Under the pieces are notes generated by a model. The model was not told the DNA's origin, did not search any database, and saw nothing but the letters and a program-made list of their open reading frames with translations. This document shows, piece by piece, positions 15,819 through 24,664 of a stretch of DNA of 64,000 bases. A program made the translations under genes and the position numbers. The stretch covers positions 186,001 through 250,000 of the forward strand of contig NZ_RWKV01000016.1 in assembly GCF_003993795.1 (NCBI RefSeq), given 5' to 3'. This DNA is from Aquabacter cavernae (GTDB taxonomy: Bacteria; Pseudomonadota; Alphaproteobacteria; Rhizobiales; Xanthobacteraceae). Within the stretch, counting starts at the first letter, position 1; each line of letters opens with the position of its first letter.

Positions 15819-16898
15819 ATGGCGCGCTCCCGTTCCGGGACCGGCGGCCGATTTGCGCCCGCGCTCCCGACGCTGGCGCTCCTGCTGCCCCTGATTCCGG
15901 CGGCCCCGCCCGCCTCGGCCCAACCTGCGCCACCCGTCGCGGCGGCGCAGAGCGCGCGCATCCCCCTGCTCCCCCGCCCCGACCGCAGCGGCTTCGCCAA
16001 TTTCGTGGCCGTTCAGGTGGGCGGCGGCCGACCGGCCGGGGTGCTGCTGGACACCGGCTCCACCGGCCTCAGGATCCGCGCCGAGGCGATGGGCCCGGAC
16101 GTGCAGCTCACCGACATCCCCCTCACCTATTCCTATTCCAGCGGCAACGTGCTGACCGGGGTGCTGGGGCGGGCGCTGGTGGCGTTTCCCGGCTCGGATC
16201 CGCGCGTCGCGACGCCCAGGCCCATCGCCATCCATGTGGTGCAGTCCATCACCTGCAAGCCGGACGTGCCCCGCTGCCCCGGCTGGATGCCGGGCGAGAT
16301 GGGAGTGATGGGCGTCGGCTACAGCCCCCTGCCGGTCTTCAACCCGCTGGCGCAGCTGGGCGGCAACCTCAACACCGGCTTCATCGTGGCCGCCAACGAC
16401 CTGACGGACCCCAAGCTGCGTCCGCATCTGGAGGTGGGCCTGACGGCGCAGAACAGCCAGGGCTTCGCCCGCGTGCCGCTGGAGCGGGCGGAAGCGCTCC
16501 AGCCGGACGGCCTCACGGCCTGGAACACCAAGAGCGTGCCCGCCTGCTTCTCGGTGAATGGTGGCCCGCCCGGCTGTTTCGCCACCGTGTTCGACACCGG
16601 CGCGGGCACGGGCAGCTTCGAGGTGCCCGGGCTCAGCAGGGGGCAGTTGCGCACGCCGGTGCCGCGCGGCGCCAAGGTGACCACCGAGGTGAAAGGCGCG
16701 CTCAGCCTCACCATCGAGGCGGGCGGGCGCCCCTGGACCGACCGGTATCGCTACGAGCCGCCCCATGGCCATCCGGAAGGGTATAATTCCGGCGCCATGG
16801 TGTTCCGCCATGTGCGGGTGCTGTTCGATGCGGCGCAGGGCCAGATCGGCTTCGCGCCGCTGCCGTCACCGGCCACCGCATCGCCCCCCGCCCGCTGA
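15819..16898 (+). CDS. exported protein with two DTG motifs, pepsin-like (DUF3443-like)
   Basis: 359-residue exported protein: signal peptide with cleavage near PPASA (residues 30-35), then two aspartic-protease-like motifs, LLDTGSTGLRI with D78 and VFDTGAGTGSF with D259. Their 181-residue spacing is close to the 183 between the catalytic aspartates of pepsin (D32, D215). Four cysteines (C146, C153, C243, C253) could form two disulfides in an oxidising periplasm. The DTGSxGLRI wording resembles DUF3443, a family without known activity, so protease function is inference. The ATG follows the hydrolase stop by one base, indicating coupling. Confidence 0.75.
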   Translation: MARSRSGTGGRFAPALPTLALLLPLIPAAPPASAQPAPPVAAAQSARIPLLPRPDRSGFANFVAVQVGGGRPAGVLLDTGSTGLRIRAEAMGPDVQLTDIPLTYSYSSGNVLTGVLGRALVAFPGSDPRVATPRPIAIHVVQSITCKPDVPRCPGWMPGEMGVMGVGYSPLPVFNPLAQLGGNLNTGFIVAANDLTDPKLRPHLEVGLTAQNSQGFARVPLERAEALQPDGLTAWNTKSVPACFSVNGGPPGCFATVFDTGAGTGSFEVPGLSRGQLRTPVPRGAKVTTEVKGALSLTIEAGGRPWTDRYRYEPPHGHPEGYNSGAMVFRHVRVLFDAAQGQIGFAPLPSPATASPPAR

Positions 16899-17000
16899 CC
16901 ACTCGCGGGCGCTTCCCCGGGACGCGATCGCGCTTTATACCATCGGCCCCGGCCTGCGACCGGTGCCGAGTGGGTCCGCTCAAACGCCGCGCGAGCTTGA

Positions 17001-17037
17001 CCAAAGGGCCCATGAGGCACGCTCACGGGCCCTTTGG
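17001..17037. terminator. strong hairpin between pepsin-like and MBL genes
   Basis: CCAAAGGGCCC at 17001-17011 pairs perfectly with GGGCCCTTTGG at 17027-17037. TGAG/CTCA inside the loop can extend the stem after one mismatch. It lies about 100 bases after the upstream stop and 44 bases before the next start. No T-run follows. It could be a terminator or a leader structure of the MBL gene. Confidence 0.6.
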
Positions 17038-17080
17038 TATGACACATCCTCCCGTCCCCGCAGGCGCCGCCGGAGCCCCC

Positions 17081-17722
17081 ATGCTGCCCCTTCAGATCGC
17101 CATCGTCCCCGTCACGCCCTTCCAGCAGAACTGCTCCATCCTGTGGTGCACGGCCACCAACAAGGCGGCAGTGATCGATCCCGGCGGCGACCTGCCGCGC
17201 ATCCGCGCCGCGCTGGAAGAGACCAAGGTGGACGTGGAGAAGATCCTCCTCACCCACGGCCATGTGGACCATGCGTCGGCGGCGAAGGAGCTGGCGGACA
17301 GCCTCGGCGTGCCCATTGAGGGGCCGCACGCGGCAGACCAGTTCCTCATCGATGACCTGCCCCGCAACGCCGCCCAGTACGGCTTCCCCCCCGCCCTCAG
17401 CTTCACGCCGGACCGCTACCTGGAAGAGGGGGAGACGGTGAAGCTGGGCGACCTCTCATTGGACGTGCTGCATGTGCCCGGCCACACGCCGGGCCATGTG
17501 GTGTTCGTCCACGGGCCGAGCCATGTGGCCATCGTGGGCGACACGCTGTTCCAGCGCTCGGTGGGCCGCACGGATTTCCCCTACGGCAATCACGACCAGC
17601 TCATCTCGGGCATCGTGGAGAAGCTGCTTCCGCTGGGAGACCAGACCGTGTGCGTGCCCGGCCACGGTGCTCTGACCAGCATCGGCGACGAGCGCGCTTC
17701 CAACCCCTTCCTGCCCCGCTGA
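17081..17722 (+). CDS. MBL-fold metallo-hydrolase (glyoxalase II-like)
   Basis: 213-residue metallo-beta-lactamase-fold hydrolase with the full zinc set: THGHVDHA (H59, H61, D63, H64), VPGHTPGH, GDTLF and the C-terminal PGHGALT. Overall it matches the short GloB-like YcbL group, which can act on glutathione thioesters or similar substrates. The start at 17081 gives the usual MLPLQIAIVPVTPFQQNC. An in-frame ATG at 17039 exists but lies beside the hairpin and adds residues that relatives lack. Confidence 0.88.
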   Translation: MLPLQIAIVPVTPFQQNCSILWCTATNKAAVIDPGGDLPRIRAALEETKVDVEKILLTHGHVDHASAAKELADSLGVPIEGPHAADQFLIDDLPRNAAQYGFPPALSFTPDRYLEEGETVKLGDLSLDVLHVPGHTPGHVVFVHGPSHVAIVGDTLFQRSVGRTDFPYGNHDQLISGIVEKLLPLGDQTVCVPGHGALTSIGDERASNPFLPR

Positions 17723-17798
17723 TCTTCCCCGGCTGATCCTGCTCCGCTGAGCCTGCCGCACGGAGGCCGCGCCTCTTGCGGCAGCGCGCGGGCGCACC

Positions 17799-18200
17799 AT
17801 GTCTTGGTGCATGACCACGCATCAGGGCACCGACTGGAGCCATCTCGACGCCGACATACGCGACCAGGCGCAGCGCGACGAGAAGGCGGTGCGCCGGGGC
17901 TTCTGGCGGAAGCTCCAGCGCAATGCCGCCGCTGTCCCCTTCGCGGAGGACGCGGTGACGGCCTATTTTGCCGCCTTCGACCGCGACACGCCGCTGAAGG
18001 TGCGGGCGGGCCTCATGGGCGCGCTCGCCTATTTCCTCATGCCCGCCGACATGGTGCCGGACTTTTTGCCCGTGCTCGGCTTCGGTGACGATGCGGCGGT
18101 GTTGATCGGCGCCATCAAGCTGCTGGCCTCCAACATCCAGCCCCACCACCGCGACGCCGCCCGCGCCACGCTGGACGACATGAAGGCCCCCGGCCCGTAA
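17799..18200 (+). CDS. YkvA-type DUF1232 membrane protein
   Basis: 133-residue protein with the DUF1232 core, LKVRAGLMGALAYFLMPADMVPDFLPVLGFGDDAAVL, a membrane-associated segment of unknown function. The N-terminal third is charged and helical. Starts at 17799 or 17811 are both possible, neither with a clear ribosome site. It converges on the oxidoreductase gene over a perfect hairpin. Confidence 0.85.
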   Translation: MSWCMTTHQGTDWSHLDADIRDQAQRDEKAVRRGFWRKLQRNAAAVPFAEDAVTAYFAAFDRDTPLKVRAGLMGALAYFLMPADMVPDFLPVLGFGDDAAVLIGAIKLLASNIQPHHRDAARATLDDMKAPGP

Positions 18201-18221
18201 GCCGGCGCGTCACGCGCCGGC
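18201..18221. terminator. bidirectional hairpin between DUF1232 and oxidoreductase genes
   Basis: GCCGGCGCG at 18201-18209 pairs perfectly with CGCGCCGGC at 18213-18221. The three-base loop is exactly the stop codon of the minus-strand gene, the same layout as at 3185-3208. Confidence 0.6.
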
Positions 18222-19190
18222 CGTGAGCACCACCTTGCCCTTCACCCGCCGCTGGGAGATCTCCGCCAGCGCCTCGGCGCAGCGCTCCAGCGGGAAGGTG
18301 GCATCCACATGGCCCGAGAGGCGGCCCGACAAGGCATGGCCCATCAGATCCTCCATGGCTGCCCGGCACCACGCAGGGTCCGTGCGGCACTTGGTGCCGA
18401 AGGCGACGCCGCGCGCATCGCAATTCTTCAGGAGCAACAGGTTGAGCGGCAGCTTGGGAATGTCGCCCGCGGCGAAGCCGATCACCATCAGCCGCCCGCC
18501 GGAATTGAGCGCCCGCACCGCCACCTCGGACAGGTCGCCGCCCACCGGGTCGAACACCATGTCGATGCCCGCCTCCCCGCCCAACGCCTTCAGCCGCCCC
18601 TTGAAATTCTCGGTGGTGTAATCGATCCCCTCGTCGGCGCCGTGGGCCTTTGCGAAGGCAAGCTTTTCCGCCGAGGACGCGCAGGCGATGACCCGGGCGC
18701 CAAGCGCCTTGCCCAGCTCCACCGCGGCAAGGCCAACGCCCCCCGCCGCCCCCAGCACCACCAGCGTCTCTCCGGGCTGCAGGCCGCCCCGGTCGCGCAG
18801 GGCATAGAGGCCGGTGCCGTAGGTGACCGTGAGGCCCGCCGCCTTCACAAAATCGAGACCGTCCGGCACCCGCGCGAGACTCTCCGCCGGCACCACAAGG
18901 CGCTCGCGGGCGGCGCCGAAGGAGAGATAGCCGGCGACCCGGTCGCCCACCGCCCACTCCGTCACGCCCGGACCCACGGCGCGCACATGGCCCGCAAACT
19001 CCCCGCCGGGCGAGAAAGGCAGGTCCGGCTTCACCTGGTAGCGGTCGCGGATGATGAGCGTGTCGAAGAAATTGAGGCCGATGGCGGCGACATCCACCAC
19101 CACCTCGCCAAAGCCGGCCTCGGGCTCGGGAAGATCACGGATCACCAGATTTTCAGCGGGTCCGTGAGCTTCGCACAAGACTGCTTTCAT
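18210..19190 (-). CDS. zinc-free MDR quinone oxidoreductase
   Basis: 326-residue medium-chain dehydrogenase/reductase of the NADPH:quinone reductase type. It has FSPGGEFAGHVRAVG, the nucleotide motif VVLGAAGGVGLAAVELGKALG and the C-terminal GKVVLTAG. The cysteine ligands of the structural zinc in classical alcohol dehydrogenases are absent, which supports the quinone or enoyl-type reductase group. The actual substrate is unknown. Confidence 0.87.
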   Translation of the reverse strand: MKAVLCEAHGPAENLVIRDLPEPEAGFGEVVVDVAAIGLNFFDTLIIRDRYQVKPDLPFSPGGEFAGHVRAVGPGVTEWAVGDRVAGYLSFGAARERLVVPAESLARVPDGLDFVKAAGLTVTYGTGLYALRDRGGLQPGETLVVLGAAGGVGLAAVELGKALGARVIACASSAEKLAFAKAHGADEGIDYTTENFKGRLKALGGEAGIDMVFDPVGGDLSEVAVRALNSGGRLMVIGFAAGDIPKLPLNLLLLKNCDARGVAFGTKCRTDPAWCRAAMEDLMGHALSGRLSGHVDATFPLERCAEALAEISQRRVKGKVVLTAGA

Positions 19191-19370
19191 GGAATATCCC
19201 TCATATCCACCGCTGCGGTCCCGGCGGCTGGATGAGCCGGGTCCCTTTCATGTTAAGGAAACGGCAATTGGTATGTGCGCCATTTTTTCGTCTGCGTCCC
19301 CCTATAGGGGCGTTCTCAGATGCTGCGACGACGTTCGTTTTCCGGTTCGCTTAAGTCCATAGGAGAAGTC

Positions 19371-19895
19371 ATGGCTCCGTACCGCACATGGTCCGCCGTC
19401 CTCGGCGCCGCGCTCGCCATGGGCCTTGCCGCTCCGGCATTGGCCCAGGGAGCAGCCCAGCCCAAGCCGGTGGCGCAGTTCGGCGACTGGAGTGTCTATA
19501 CCGGCCAGAGCGGCACCTCGAAGGTCTGCTACGCCCTCGCCCAGCCCAAGGATCGCAAGCCCGAAGGGCTTAACCGCGATCCCGCCTATTTCTTCGTGAG
19601 CACCCGCCCCGGCGAGAAGGTGCGGAACGAAGTGAGCATCACCATGGGCTTCGGCCTGAAGGAGGGCAGCGAGGCCAAGCTGACCGTCGGCTCCCAGGTG
19701 TTCCAGCTCTACACGAAGGACGAGGGCGCCTGGGTGCGCAACGTGGCCGAGGAAGGCAAGCTGGTGGACGCCATGAAGAAGGGCAAGGACCTCACCATCG
19801 CCGGAACTTCCGGCCGCGGCAACGTCACCACCGACCGCTATTCCATGAGCGGCCTCGGCCAGGCGCTCGACCGCGTGGCGCAGGAATGCAAGTGA
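19371..19895 (+). CDS. IalB-family periplasmic protein
   Basis: 174-residue secreted protein of the invasion-associated locus B family: signal peptide with cleavage near PALAQ, then the IalB domain with FGDWSVYTGQSGTSKVCYALAQPK and a C-terminal VAQECK with paired cysteines. IalB was named in Bartonella but is widespread in free-living Hyphomicrobiales, so no virulence role is implied. AGGAGAAG at 19361-19368 fixes the ATG at 19371. A 14-base tandem duplication covers the stop codon. A palindrome CCCCTATAGGGG at 19299-19310 lies in the leader. Confidence 0.86.
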   Translation: MAPYRTWSAVLGAALAMGLAAPALAQGAAQPKPVAQFGDWSVYTGQSGTSKVCYALAQPKDRKPEGLNRDPAYFFVSTRPGEKVRNEVSITMGFGLKEGSEAKLTVGSQVFQLYTKDEGAWVRNVAEEGKLVDAMKKGKDLTIAGTSGRGNVTTDRYSMSGLGQALDRVAQECK

Positions 19896-20104
19896 TCGAA
19901 TGCAAGTGATCGGCGGATCGAGCGGCAGGTGAGCGGGGCCTGATACCCCGCACATCCGGTCAAAATCCGCTTCAGTGGCAGGAATCGGCGGGTTTCGCCC
20001 GAAGCCTGCCGCATTCCCGCGCTTGAGAAGCGCCACACCTTCGCAATCGCAGCTTTCCGTGCCCGCCTGTGGCGGCGGACGCGGGAAAGCTTTATGTGTG
20101 GCCA

Positions 20105-21316
20105 ATGACGCGCGTGATCGACCAGACCCCTGCCCCTGCCGCCCCCATGAGCGCGGGGCTGCCCAGCCTCGTGGGCCTCGACCGGGACAAGCTCGCCTTG
20201 GCGCTGGCCGCCATCGGCGTGAGCGAGCGCGAGCAGCGCATGCGCGTCAACCAGCTCTGGCACTGGATCTATCTGCGCGGCGCCCTGGACTTTTCGGAGA
20301 TGACCAACGTCTCAAAGCATCTGCGGGCGCGGCTGGAGGAAGTTTATTCCCTGTCGCGGCCGGAGATCGTGGTGGAGCAGGTCTCCCAGGACGGTACCCG
20401 CAAATGGCTGCTGCGCCTGCCCGCCGACACGCCCGGCGAGAAGCCCCACGAAGTGGAGTGCGTCTATATCCCCGAAAGCGACCGGGGCACGCTCTGCGTG
20501 TCCAGCCAGGTGGGATGCACGCTCAATTGCTCCTTCTGCCACACGGGCACCCAGCGCCTGGTGCGCAACCTCAGCGCCGCCGAGATCGTGGCGCAGGTGA
20601 TGGTGGCGCGCGACCGGCTGGGCGACTATCCCGGCCGCGAGCGGGCGGTGGGCCCCGGCCTGCCCACCGAGGGCGACCGGCTGGTGACCAATATCGTCTT
20701 CATGGGCATGGGCGAGCCGCTCTATGCCTATGATTCGGTGGCCGAGGCCATCGAGATCCTGTCCGACGGTGACGGCCTCGGGCTCGGCAAGCGGCGCATC
20801 ACCGTGTCCACCTCGGGCGTGGTGCCGGAGATCGAGCGGCTCGGCCGCGATGTGGGCCCCATGCTCGCCATCTCGCTGCACGCGGTGCGCGACGACCTGC
20901 GCGACGTGCTGGTGCCCATCAACAAGAAATATCCCATCGCCGAGCTGATGCAGGCCTGCCGCACCTATCCGGCCGCCTCCAACGCCAAGCGCATCACCTT
21001 CGAGTACGTGATGCTCAAGGGCGTGAACGACAGCCCGGCGGATGCCAAGGCGCTGGTGAAGCTGCTGGAAGGGGTTCCGGCCAAGATCAACCTCATCCCC
21101 TTCAATCCCTGGCCGGGCACCAAATATGAGTGCTCCGACTGGGAGACCATCGAGCGCTTCTCGGACATCGTGTTCCGCGCCGGCTATGCGAGCCCCGTGC
21201 GCACCCCGCGCGGCCGCGACATCCTCGCCGCCTGCGGCCAGCTGAAGAGCGAGACGGAAAAGCTCTCCGCCCGCGAGCGCCTCGCCCTGCGCGCCATGGC
21301 GGCGGCGGCGGAATAA
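20105..21316 (+). CDS. rlmN: 23S rRNA (adenine-2503-C2)-methyltransferase
   Basis: Radical-SAM enzyme that methylates C2 of A2503 in 23S rRNA and A37 of some tRNAs. The 403-residue protein has the cluster motif CTLNCSFC (C138, C142, C145) inside the family signature [27 protein letters not shown], and [12 protein letters not shown]. The late [15 protein letters not shown] contains the methyl-carrying Cys. The ATG at 20105 is preferred over an earlier in-frame start that lacks conservation. Confidence 0.96.
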   Translation: MTRVIDQTPAPAAPMSAGLPSLVGLDRDKLALALAAIGVSEREQRMRVNQLWHWIYLRGALDFSEMTNVSKHLRARLEEVYSLSRPEIVVEQVSQDGTRKWLLRLPADTPGEKPHEVECVYIPESDRGTLCVSSQVGCTLNCSFCHTGTQRLVRNLSAAEIVAQVMVARDRLGDYPGRERAVGPGLPTEGDRLVTNIVFMGMGEPLYAYDSVAEAIEILSDGDGLGLGKRRITVSTSGVVPEIERLGRDVGPMLAISLHAVRDDLRDVLVPINKKYPIAELMQACRTYPAASNAKRITFEYVMLKGVNDSPADAKALVKLLEGVPAKINLIPFNPWPGTKYECSDWETIERFSDIVFRAGYASPVRTPRGRDILAACGQLKSETEKLSARERLALRAMAAAAE

Positions 21317-21318
21317 AC

Positions 21319-21792
21319 GTGGACTCTGTCCTGCGGCTGATCCTGCGCGTGCTGCTCATCCCCACCGGGGTGATGGTAGCGGCCACCGTCCAGGGGCTCA
21401 TCATCCTGTTCGGCCAATGGCAGATCGATGCGGTGGCCGCCGGCATCCGCGATCCGCAGGATGCCATGGCCTTCACAAGCGCGGTGTTCCTCGCCGGGTT
21501 CCTGAGCGTGGTCTATCTGTTCCTCACCTGGGCCATTGGCGCCATCGGCATCCTGTTCGCGGAAGCCTTCGCCGTGCGCTCCTGGTGGTTCCACATCGCC
21601 AATGGCGCGGTGAGCGCTTTCCTGGCGGTGCAGATCTTCCCGCTCTTCATGGACGAGCCCGCGCCGCTGGAGGACCGTTTCTACATCCTCGCGGCGGGGC
21701 TGGCGGGCGGCCTCGTCTATTGGCTGATCGCGGGCTGGAGCGCGGGCTTCTGGAAGACCGTGCTCGCCCCACCCCGCGCGCCTGCCACCTGA
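21319..21792 (+). CDS. four-helix inner-membrane protein
   Basis: 157-residue membrane protein with four hydrophobic helices (about residues 5-32, 50-82, 90-106 and 122-145) and little charge outside them. The start is GTG at 21319, two bases after the rlmN stop, so it is probably the second gene of that operon. I do not recognise a characterised family. The WAIGAIGILFAEAFAVRSWWFH segment is the most distinctive part. Confidence 0.78.
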   Translation: MDSVLRLILRVLLIPTGVMVAATVQGLIILFGQWQIDAVAAGIRDPQDAMAFTSAVFLAGFLSVVYLFLTWAIGAIGILFAEAFAVRSWWFHIANGAVSAFLAVQIFPLFMDEPAPLEDRFYILAAGLAGGLVYWLIAGWSAGFWKTVLAPPRAPAT

Positions 21793-21801
21793 TCTGCGGG
21801 C

Positions 21802-22419
21802 TCAGGCCGCGCGGGCGGCGATGTCCCTGGCGTGGTCCAGGGCCAGTTCCAGCCGGTCGTTCCCCCAGAACAATTCGCCGTCCGCCGTCACGAAGGTCGG
21901 CGCGCCGAACACGCCCGCCGCCTTGGCATGCTCGGTCTGCGCGCGCAGGCGATCCTTATTGTCCTGCCGCTCGGCCGCCTGGATCACGTCCGCGCAGAAA
22001 TGGCCGAGCCCCGCCAGCACCTGGCGCACCACCTCCCGGTCGCCGATATCCTGGCCCTGGGCGAAGGCGCGATGGAAGATCTGGCGGGTGAAGGGCGGGC
22101 GCGAGGCGTCGTTGAGGAGCACCGCCACCCGCGCCGCCAGAAGCCCGTTGGCCGGGAAGACCGGCGGGCGCGTCACCGGCGGCAGGCCGTAGCGGGCCGT
22201 GAGCCGCTCCATGTCGCGCCACATGTGGCGGCCCTTCTCCGGATAGAGGTTGAAGGGCGAATCGGCATGGCCCTGGGCCGCGAAGATGGGGCCGAGCAGG
22301 AACGGCCGCCAATGGACCTCCACGCCGGCCGCCTCGGCCAGCGGACCAATGCGCGCCGCGGCGAGATAGGAGTAGGAGGAACCGAACTCGTAATAGAAAT
22401 CGAGGCTTGCCCTGGCCAT
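21802..22419 (-). CDS. 2-hydroxychromene-2-carboxylate isomerase-like, DsbA fold
   Basis: 205-residue protein of the DsbA/kappa-class glutathione transferase fold. It has FYYEFGSSYSYLAAARI at the N-terminus, VEVHWRPFLLG, and GVFGAPTFVTADGELFWGNDRL near the C-terminus. The active-site Ser in the GSSYSY position replaces the CxxC of DsbA, as in NahD. No naphthalene pathway genes are near, so this is probably a glutathione-dependent isomerase or transferase of unknown substrate. Confidence 0.87.
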   Translation of the reverse strand: MARASLDFYYEFGSSYSYLAAARIGPLAEAAGVEVHWRPFLLGPIFAAQGHADSPFNLYPEKGRHMWRDMERLTARYGLPPVTRPPVFPANGLLAARVAVLLNDASRPPFTRQIFHRAFAQGQDIGDREVVRQVLAGLGHFCADVIQAAERQDNKDRLRAQTEHAKAAGVFGAPTFVTADGELFWGNDRLELALDHARDIAARAA

Positions 22420-22538
22420 GGGACATACTCCAGGCTAAATCGGCGCCATTCTTGGCCCCCGCGCGCCGGGCGCGCAAGGCGATGGATCAAACCCGCGGCA
22501 GGTTTCCGGCGCGGTGTGGAACGCAAGGCAGGTGAGAG

Positions 22539-23333
22539 TTGAAGCTGGCCGTATTTCTCGCATTGGTGATCGGTGCGGCCGTCGCAATCCTGTTCTCGGT
22601 GTTTCCGGAATGGGACCTCGCCATCACCGCCAGCTTCTGGGACGCCGCCTCGGGCCGCTTCCATGTGGCGGGCCTCGACTGGTCCAAGACGGTGCGCTCC
22701 GCCGCCAACATCATTCCCTGGCTGTTCGCCGGCCCCGCCTTCGCGGCCATCATCCTGAAGCTGATCTTTCCCGAGCGGCGCATGTTCATGTCGGCGCGCG
22801 CCGCCGTGCTGCTGGCCGTCACCATGGCGATGGGGCCGGGCCTTCTCGTGAACGGGCTGCTCAAGGAGCATTGGGGCCGCCCGCGCCCGGTGCATCTGGA
22901 AACGTTCGGCGGCAAGGACGTCTTCAATCCCTGGTATTCCTACGGTGGAGCCTGCCCCACCAATTGCTCCTTCGTCTCGGGCGAGGGATCCCTCGGCTTC
23001 TGGCTGCTGGCCCCCGCAAGCCTCCTGCCGCCGCCCTATAAGGGCGTCGCCATGGTGGCCGCCGCCGGGTTCGGCACGTTGGCGGGCGGGCTGCGCATCG
23101 CCTTCGGCGGGCATTTCTTCACCGACGTGGTGTTCTCGGCGGTACTCACCGTGCTGCTCATCGCCCTCACCCGATTCCTGCTCTATGACCGCAAGCGACC
23201 GCCCTCGGACGCGAGGATCGAGGACGGGATCGGGCGGGCGGGCTTCGCCATCCGCCGCCTGTGCTGCGCCGTCTGGCGGCGCGTGCGCCGGGCCGTGCAG
23301 GACCACTTGCCACGGCGCGGCTCCGGCCTATAG
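22539..23333 (+). CDS. PAP2-family membrane phosphatase (LpxE-like)
   Basis: 264-residue membrane phosphatase with PAP2 motifs: K109-X6-RP (116-117), SFVSGEG at 144-150 in place of the usual PSGH, and R186-X5-H192-X3-D196. Several helices flank them, and the active site should face the periplasm. The overall form resembles lipid phosphatases such as LpxE. The start is TTG at 22539, with AGGTGAG just upstream and no in-frame ATG near. It is tandem with argG, 35 bases downstream, without functional link. Confidence 0.85.
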   Translation: MKLAVFLALVIGAAVAILFSVFPEWDLAITASFWDAASGRFHVAGLDWSKTVRSAANIIPWLFAGPAFAAIILKLIFPERRMFMSARAAVLLAVTMAMGPGLLVNGLLKEHWGRPRPVHLETFGGKDVFNPWYSYGGACPTNCSFVSGEGSLGFWLLAPASLLPPPYKGVAMVAAAGFGTLAGGLRIAFGGHFFTDVVFSAVLTVLLIALTRFLLYDRKRPPSDARIEDGIGRAGFAIRRLCCAVWRRVRRAVQDHLPRRGSGL

Positions 23334-23368
23334 TCCGCGCCACTTTCTGAAATTCCGTGAGAAGCGTG

Positions 23369-24598
<1,230 letters not shown>

Positions 24599-24619
24599 GC
24601 ACCGCCGCCGGCTGAGTTG

Positions 24620-24645
24620 CTCCCTCTCCCTTTCGGGAGGGGGAG
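24620..24645. repeat. REP-like hairpin after argG
   Basis: CTCCCTCTCCC, a 4-base loop TTTC, then GGGAGGGGGAG, between the convergent argG and ftsY. The arms share the CCCTCTCCC/GGGGGAG wording of the repeats at 46738-46858 and 56388-56411 but the centre differs. It may also act as terminator. Confidence 0.5.
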
Positions 24646-24664
24646 ACGCCGCCGCGCGGCGCCC

